Shown one piece after another: positions 60,340-64,000 of a DNA stretch of 64,000 bases. The notes under the pieces were generated by a model. It ran no database searches and had not been told where the DNA came from. It was given only the letters and a program-made list of their open reading frames with translations. The stretch is from the NCBI RefSeq assembly GCF_900186985.1, contig NZ_LT906447.1, positions 2,542,001 to 2,606,000 on the forward strand, given 5' to 3'. The stretch's first letter is position 1. Each line of letters opens with the position of its first letter. This DNA comes from Staphylococcus piscifermentans (lineage in GTDB: Bacteria; Bacillota; Bacilli; Staphylococcales; Staphylococcaceae). Both the position numbers and the translations under genes were made by a program.

Positions 60340-60625
60340 CATTATGAGTGAACTTAATATGTTGGCTACATGCCCTGGGTCCACAGGAATTGGGGCATGA
60401 ATCGCCACTGTTCTTAAACCCGATTAAGAACATCTTTTCATTATCTGGTATGCATCTTCACCCGATAGGGATGTATACTGAAATTCATTTTATTGCCATT
60501 TCCCGATAAACGGCAATAACATAACTCCTTTTACTAATTATAAAAAGAAGACACTGGATATCAAGCAGCACCTCCCACCACCCCGTGAGTGTTGAAGCCT
60601 GATATCCAGTGTTCTATTTTTTTTG
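60340..60625 (+). ncRNA. Candidate structured small RNA with CCCGAT loops
   Basis: A run of hairpins is visible. CATGCCC/GGGCATG lies at 60369-60399. TGTTCTTA/TAAGAACA (60409-60432), GTATGCATC/GATGTATAC (about 60448-60478) and TTATTGCC/GGCAATAA (60489-60518) each have CCCGAT in the loop. The end is a terminator of ACACTGGATATCA with TGATATCCAGTGT and eight Ts (60550-60624), whose loop is C-rich (CTCCCACCACCCC). No ORF is present. C-rich loops are typical of staphylococcal trans-acting RNAs that bind Shine-Dalgarno sequences. No clear promoter was found, so a 3' UTR of the cyclase gene is possible. Confidence 0.5.
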
Positions 60626-60653
60626 AAGATTATTTCTAAAATTTATATGTAGT

Positions 60654-60706
60654 AAAAAAATGAGTGATGAAACAACTTTCGTTGTCTCGCCTCTCATTTT
60701 TTTCGT
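60654..60706. terminator. Bidirectional terminator-like hairpin
   Basis: AAAAAATGAG pairs with CTCATTTTTT, with inner ACAAC/GTTGT, and A/T runs on both sides. Confidence 0.75.
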
Positions 60707-60715
60707 TGTGCTTTT

Positions 60716-60835
60716 GTAACTTTCAAAGTAGTTTGCACAGTGATTTTAACAGTCGCTGCTTATTTATTGTCAAAGAAAGACATGAAAATAGCTGATTTTG
60801 CTCGCAACATAATCGACTATTTCAATAAGATAAGA
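60716..60835 (+). pseudogene. Decayed copy of the type I toxin-like gene
   Basis: TAACTTTCAAAGTAGTTTGC and the following 95 bases align with the toxin region at 61178 onward, including TTTAACAG.C.CTGCTTATTT and the downstream ACATAATCGACTATTTCAAT. The open frame has lost its start codon (a TGA precedes it) and runs past the toxin stop. It is a remnant in tandem with the intact module. Confidence 0.7.
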
Positions 60836-61024
60836 TGATTCCATATACTTATTAAAATATTAATATACAAATCAATCTATTATACTCATATAATACCACC
60901 CGCTTATTTTGGTTGCAAAAAATATATTTTTATATGAATCCAAAAACAAAAGAACTCTAATCTTTCGTTTTAGTTCTATCATCCATACAAATATATTTTT
61001 AATCAACAATAAAAATATAAAGTG

Positions 61025-61141
61025 TTACTCTGCCTTTTAAAATGTGGTATAATTTTTCCATAAAAATGTTCGTGCTTGTTGGTGCCTATGTTCTACCTCA
61101 AGGGCTTAACTAAACGCCTGTGGTAGATCTGAGGTGATCCT
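61025..61141 (+). promoter_or_regulatory. Promoter and self-pairing leader of the toxin-like peptide
   Basis: The promoter is TTACTC (61025-61030), a 17-base spacer and TATAAT (61048-61053). In the leader CTATGTTCTACCTCA (about 61086-61100) can pair with TGAGGT (the Shine-Dalgarno) and GAACATAG (the start codon region), sequestering both. This is the folding seen in type I toxin mRNAs. Confidence 0.65.
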
Positions 61142-61252
61142 ATGAACATAGTTGTGAATTTACAAGTAGAGTTGCTTATAACTTTCAAAGTGATTTACAC
61201 AGTAACTTTAACAGTTACTGCTTATTTGTTGTTAAAAAAACACAATAAATAA
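61142..61252 (+). CDS. Small hydrophobic peptide, probable type I toxin
   Basis: A 36-residue peptide: a polar start (NIVVNLQVE), one hydrophobic span (LLITFKVIYTVTLTVTAYLL) and a basic end (KKHNK). This is the make-up of membrane toxins of the holin-like SprG/TxpA kind; the sequence is not that of Fst. GAGGTG lies five bases before the ATG and is hidden by pairing with the leader. A conserved hairpin (CGATTATG/CATAATCG, 61257-61280) follows, which a remnant copy also keeps. An antisense RNA would be expected on the other strand, but I could not fix its promoter. Confidence 0.55.
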   Translation: MNIVVNLQVELLITFKVIYTVTLTVTAYLLLKKHNK

Positions 61253-61335
61253 TAGCCGATTATGCTGAGAACATAATCGACTATTTCAATAAGCCTAAGG
61301 TAGAATATGGCTCAGACCATACGCCTAACATTTTT

Positions 61336-61378
61336 ACACTCAGTCTTCTTTACCAGGATGCCTGAGTGTTTTTTATTA
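61336..61378 (+). terminator. Terminator of the toxin-like transcript
   Basis: ACACTCAG pairs with CTGAGTGT, followed by TTTTTTA. Confidence 0.85.
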
Positions 61379-61471
61379 CACCTATATAATAGCACCTTTT
61401 ATAACTTCTTACAATTATAATATGTGGCTAAACCGCCTAAAATGTAGTTTCTGTTTGATCTTAATTTATAG

Positions 61472-62632
61472 TTATTTTTTATACATAGTGCTAAGTGATT
61501 TCAACCGCTTCGCCGCTTCATCTAATTGTTCATCGTCTAATGCAAGGGAGACACGTACATAATGATTGCCATTATCACCAAATGGGATACCTGGTGCAAC
61601 TAATATAGACTGATCTTGTAATAGAAATTCCACAAATTGTTCTCCAGTATAACCTTCAGGTGTCTTTAACCATAAGAAAATACCGCCTGTCATAGGTTCA
61701 TATGGAATAGCAACTTCATCTAAAATAGCAGTAAAGCGGTCTCGACGTTTTCTGAACACTTCGCTTTGTTGTTCTAAAAAATCATCATAATTATTTAAAG
61801 CAAAGGTAGCAGCATCTTGTAATGCACCGAACATACCTGCATGGTGATGTGTATGATACTTTTTCAATGCTTGTATAACGTCTTTATTCCCTACCGCAAA
61901 TCCGACGCGATAGCCTGACATATTATAACCTTTAGACAGAGAGTAGACTTCTATAGCTACCTCTTTTCCATCTTTTGACTGCAAGATACTCGGGTTCTTA
62001 TGATCAAATCCAAAGGCTGCATAAGCAAAATCATGCACGATTTTAGTTTGTGTTCCTTTGAATTTTTGAACCGCTTCATCAAACACTTCTTGGGTCACTG
62101 TGGAACCTGTCGGGTTATTCGGATAAGTTAAATAGATGAGCTTCGTTTGTTTCAAGATATCTTCAGGTACTTTATCCCAATCTGGCTGGTAATTCGGCGG
62201 ATCCAACTCTAAAGCATAGGGGTGCGCATCTGCAAATAAAACACCTGCCAGATAATCTGTATATCCAGGATCAGGCAGTAGCACATAATCTTCTGGATTT
62301 ACAATACAATTCGGCAAGCCTACCAGACCGTTTTTAGTACCGTATAAGATACATACTTCATCATCTTTATCTAATTCAACGCCGTATTGACGTTGATAAA
62401 AATCGACAATCGCTTGTTTGAACGTCTCTTTTCCATGAAACGCACCATATTTCTGATTTTCAGGAACACGCAAAGCATTCGCAAATTCATCGACAATTCC
62501 TTTGGGTGTTTCTCCATCTGGAATACCTACTGCCATGTTGATGAGAGGAAGCGGTCCATGTTCAATTTTTCTTCCCATTGTTTTTCCAAAATAACTATCC
62601 GGTATTTTCGCTAATCTTCTTGACATCACCAT
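61472..62632 (-). CDS. PLP aminotransferase under SAM-riboswitch control (MtnE-like)
   Basis: A 386-residue class I/II aminotransferase. YPNNPTGS and the PLP-lysine segment VYSLSKGYNMSGYRVGFAVG are plain, and FLWLKTPEGY and YVRVSLAL give the C-terminal substrate Arg. It resembles Bacillus MtnE/YkrV, which transaminates the keto-acid of methionine in salvage. An LL-diaminopimelate or aspartate type is possible. The SAM riboswitch favours a methionine role. The ATG at 62632 follows AAAGGGGG by seven bases. Single-gene unit. Confidence 0.85.
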   Translation of the reverse strand: MVMSRRLAKIPDSYFGKTMGRKIEHGPLPLINMAVGIPDGETPKGIVDEFANALRVPENQKYGAFHGKETFKQAIVDFYQRQYGVELDKDDEVCILYGTKNGLVGLPNCIVNPEDYVLLPDPGYTDYLAGVLFADAHPYALELDPPNYQPDWDKVPEDILKQTKLIYLTYPNNPTGSTVTQEVFDEAVQKFKGTQTKIVHDFAYAAFGFDHKNPSILQSKDGKEVAIEVYSLSKGYNMSGYRVGFAVGNKDVIQALKKYHTHHHAGMFGALQDAATFALNNYDDFLEQQSEVFRKRRDRFTAILDEVAIPYEPMTGGIFLWLKTPEGYTGEQFVEFLLQDQSILVAPGIPFGDNGNHYVRVSLALDDEQLDEAAKRLKSLSTMYKK

Positions 62633-62677
62633 TCCTAGTCCCCCTTTTATTAATGATAGATACGTCATACTTTTTTC

Positions 62678-62840
62678 AAAAAAAGCTATATGTCACTGCA
62701 TAAGCAACATATAGCCCACTATGTATATGCACCTATCTTTCAAGTTGTACTTGTTGGATGAAGCACAGTGAGGTCAGTCTTAATAACCTTCTGTTGCTGA
62801 AGCTTCATAGGGCCAATTCCCTCTGCTTCTCTTGATAAGT
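62678..62840 (-). promoter_or_regulatory. SAM-I riboswitch (S-box) with terminator
   Basis: The reverse strand has CTTATCAAGAGAAG, AGAGGGAATTGGCCC, ATGAAGCTTCAGCAAC, GTGCTTCATCC and CTTGAAAGATAGGTG, the S-box order. A terminator follows: GCTATATGT pairs with ACATATAGC, then TTTTTTT (62678-62715). It precedes the aminotransferase. High SAM should stop transcription. Confidence 0.95.
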
Positions 62841-62913
62841 CTGATTAATATAATTAACGTTTCTTATTGTACTAAAAATTCTGACATTTATCAATTATAG
62901 GAGTAACATGTAT

Positions 62914-62944
62914 AAAAACTCCACAGCACATTAGCTGCAGAGTC
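62914..62944 (-). terminator. Terminator of the lipoprotein gene
   Basis: On the reverse strand ACTCTGCAGC pairs with GCTGTGGAGT followed by TTTTTAT. Confidence 0.8.
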
Positions 62945-62953
62945 TTATAAATA

Positions 62954-63901
62954 TTATTCAGGTTGTCCTTTAGCATCAAATTTTTCTACTGAACCGTCTG
63001 AATTAACGATATACGAACCTGCAAGATTGCCAGACTTATCAACAAATGAGAAGCCCCACTTGCCATCTTCTAATTGCTCCGGTTCTTTATACGTATAAGT
63101 GTTCGTATCTAGCTTGTGCCCTTCGTAGTCTTCCACTTTATCAATAACGTTAGCACGCGTCACTGTCCCGCTTGAACTTGTGCTTTGTTTGGTATCGCTA
63201 TCCGAGTTAGCAGCTGACTTACTACTTGTCCCTACTTCAGGCGTTTCACTAACCGAAGTCATGTTTGCCACTTTTGAAAAGTTTGGATTATCCATATATT
63301 TTTCATATAAATTTTTAAGATTATAAATCGCACCGTAATCTAGTAATTGTTGATACGTATTTGTTCCTTTTTCAGGCATAATAATAATCTGCGAATCTGT
63401 CATAGCCATCATCGTAAGATAGTTGCCTTTTGATTCATATGACTCATAAACATCCATATTAGAAGGCTGTCCTGGTACTTGACCATCAAATGTTCTTTGG
63501 AATTTAATATGTTGGATTGATTTTTGCGCCTTATCAAGTCCATCCCATTTCTCATAACTATGATTTAATAGTTCTTCTGCAGAAACGGTTGTTTCTGCAT
63601 ACTTTGAATGTCCCACTGCAAACATTGCGAGTACAATCTTATCTTTGTTAGTGAGTTGATTAAAACTTTTGGTATTACTAGAATTATCAGATGTTTTTTC
63701 TGATTCGGAATTATCATTCCCACTATTCTTTTCTGAAAATCCTTCTTTATTGGTTTGTTTTTCAGAAGTTTTGTCATCTTTATGCTTTGTTTCTTGTTGA
63801 GTGTCTTCTTTGTTGTCTGATGATTTATTATCGCCATGTCCGCATCCTGAAAGCAAAAGTGCTAAAGTCGCAGAAGCGGCAAACAAATACTTTAATTTCA
63901 T
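62954..63901 (-). CDS. Lipoprotein of unknown function, tandem paralog 2
   Basis: A 315-residue protein with a lipoprotein signal: KLKYLFAASATLALLLSGC, Cys 20 being the modified residue. A Lys/Asp/Ser/Glu-rich linker (20-85) leads to a globular domain (NKDKIVLAMFAVGHSKYAET). A Ser/Thr linker (about 220-245) and a small C-terminal beta module ending SYIVNSDGSVEKFDAKGQPE follow. The family is not known to me. GGGGG lies before the ATG. The 3' end of a second copy lies directly upstream, so the genes are tandem duplicates in one direction. Confidence 0.75.
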   Translation of the reverse strand: MKLKYLFAASATLALLLSGCGHGDNKSSDNKEDTQQETKHKDDKTSEKQTNKEGFSEKNSGNDNSESEKTSDNSSNTKSFNQLTNKDKIVLAMFAVGHSKYAETTVSAEELLNHSYEKWDGLDKAQKSIQHIKFQRTFDGQVPGQPSNMDVYESYESKGNYLTMMAMTDSQIIIMPEKGTNTYQQLLDYGAIYNLKNLYEKYMDNPNFSKVANMTSVSETPEVGTSSKSAANSDSDTKQSTSSSGTVTRANVIDKVEDYEGHKLDTNTYTYKEPEQLEDGKWGFSFVDKSGNLAGSYIVNSDGSVEKFDAKGQPE

Positions 63902-63915
63902 CTCTTGTTGTCCCC

Positions 63916-64000
63916 CTATTCAGGTTGACCTTTTGCATCAAATTTTTCTACCGATCCATCTGAATGTACTATATAAGATCCCGCAAGATCACCTGACTTA
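63916..64000 (-). CDS. Lipoprotein tandem paralog 1, only the C-terminus in window
   Basis: The last 27 codons (KSGDLAGSYIVHSDGSVEKF and DAKGQPE, then TAG at 63916-63918) match the end of the next lipoprotein with one or two changes. It lies 15 bases upstream of that gene's start. The rest is outside the window. Confidence 0.8.
   Translation of the reverse strand, partial: KSGDLAGSYIVHSDGSVEKFDAKGQPE

Overview
The window reads as low-GC Firmicute DNA from a coagulase-negative Staphylococcus. The basis is family resemblance: GuaA, ButA, NfrA, AhpCF, S18-SSB-S6, YchF, ParB and MetF/MetE of staphylococcal type, a YSIRK/LPXTG surface protein, a phenol-soluble-modulin-like peptide, a sigma-B promoter and a PerR box. 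The complete sulfate-assimilation cluster, which S. aureus lacks, points to a S. carnosus/simulans-like species (inference). No tRNA, rRNA, IS element or CRISPR array was seen.

Layout. 1-2340: methionine-synthase-like gene (partial) behind a methionine T-box, then a SAM-riboswitch-led small ORF and a TudS/DUF523 protein. 2505-3934: thioesterase and acetoin/diacetyl reductase ButA. 4073-12228: reverse-strand sulfate assimilation genes cysH-cysJ-cysI-sumT-tauE-sat-cysC. 12541-19066: Vga-like ABC-F protein, a GT2 wall-type glycosyltransferase, an orphan MazE, a frameshifted exoprotein, a Nudix hydrolase and a PTS_EIIC-type membrane protein. 19341-24728: xpt-pbuX-guaB-guaA behind a guanine riboswitch whose expression platform is split by about 310 bases. 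24916-33273: stress and redox genes, including a sigma-B-driven YflT protein, cystine transporter TcyP, NfrA and PerR-controlled ahpCF. 33419-39546: phosphatase, lipoprotein, M20 peptidase, a PSM-like peptide, dispersed three-hairpin repeats and a 41-bp tandem array. 39703-40845: rpsF-ssb-rpsR.

40991-50279 looks like an accessory block: nuclease with excalibur domain, MazEF, ornithine carbamoyltransferase, a large wall-anchored M60 metallopeptidase split by one in-frame stop, and a RibD-like reductase. 50349-59435 returns to core genes: ychF, DUF951, mscS, parB, then T-box-led metC-metF-metE with no metI between leader and metC. 59561-64000: a cyclase-family enzyme, a candidate structured RNA with repeated CCCGAT loops, a type I toxin-like module with a decayed second copy, a SAM-riboswitch-controlled aminotransferase and tandem lipoproteins.

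Sulfur metabolism is the common thread. Sulfate is activated (Sat, CysC), reduced (CysH, CysIJ with siroheme from SumT) and passed to cysteine and methionine (MetC/F/E, YxjG-like), with cystine uptake by TcyP. Two methionine T-boxes, two SAM riboswitches and CymR-like motifs control parts of this network. All functions are read from sequence patterns and recalled family knowledge; no database search was run.
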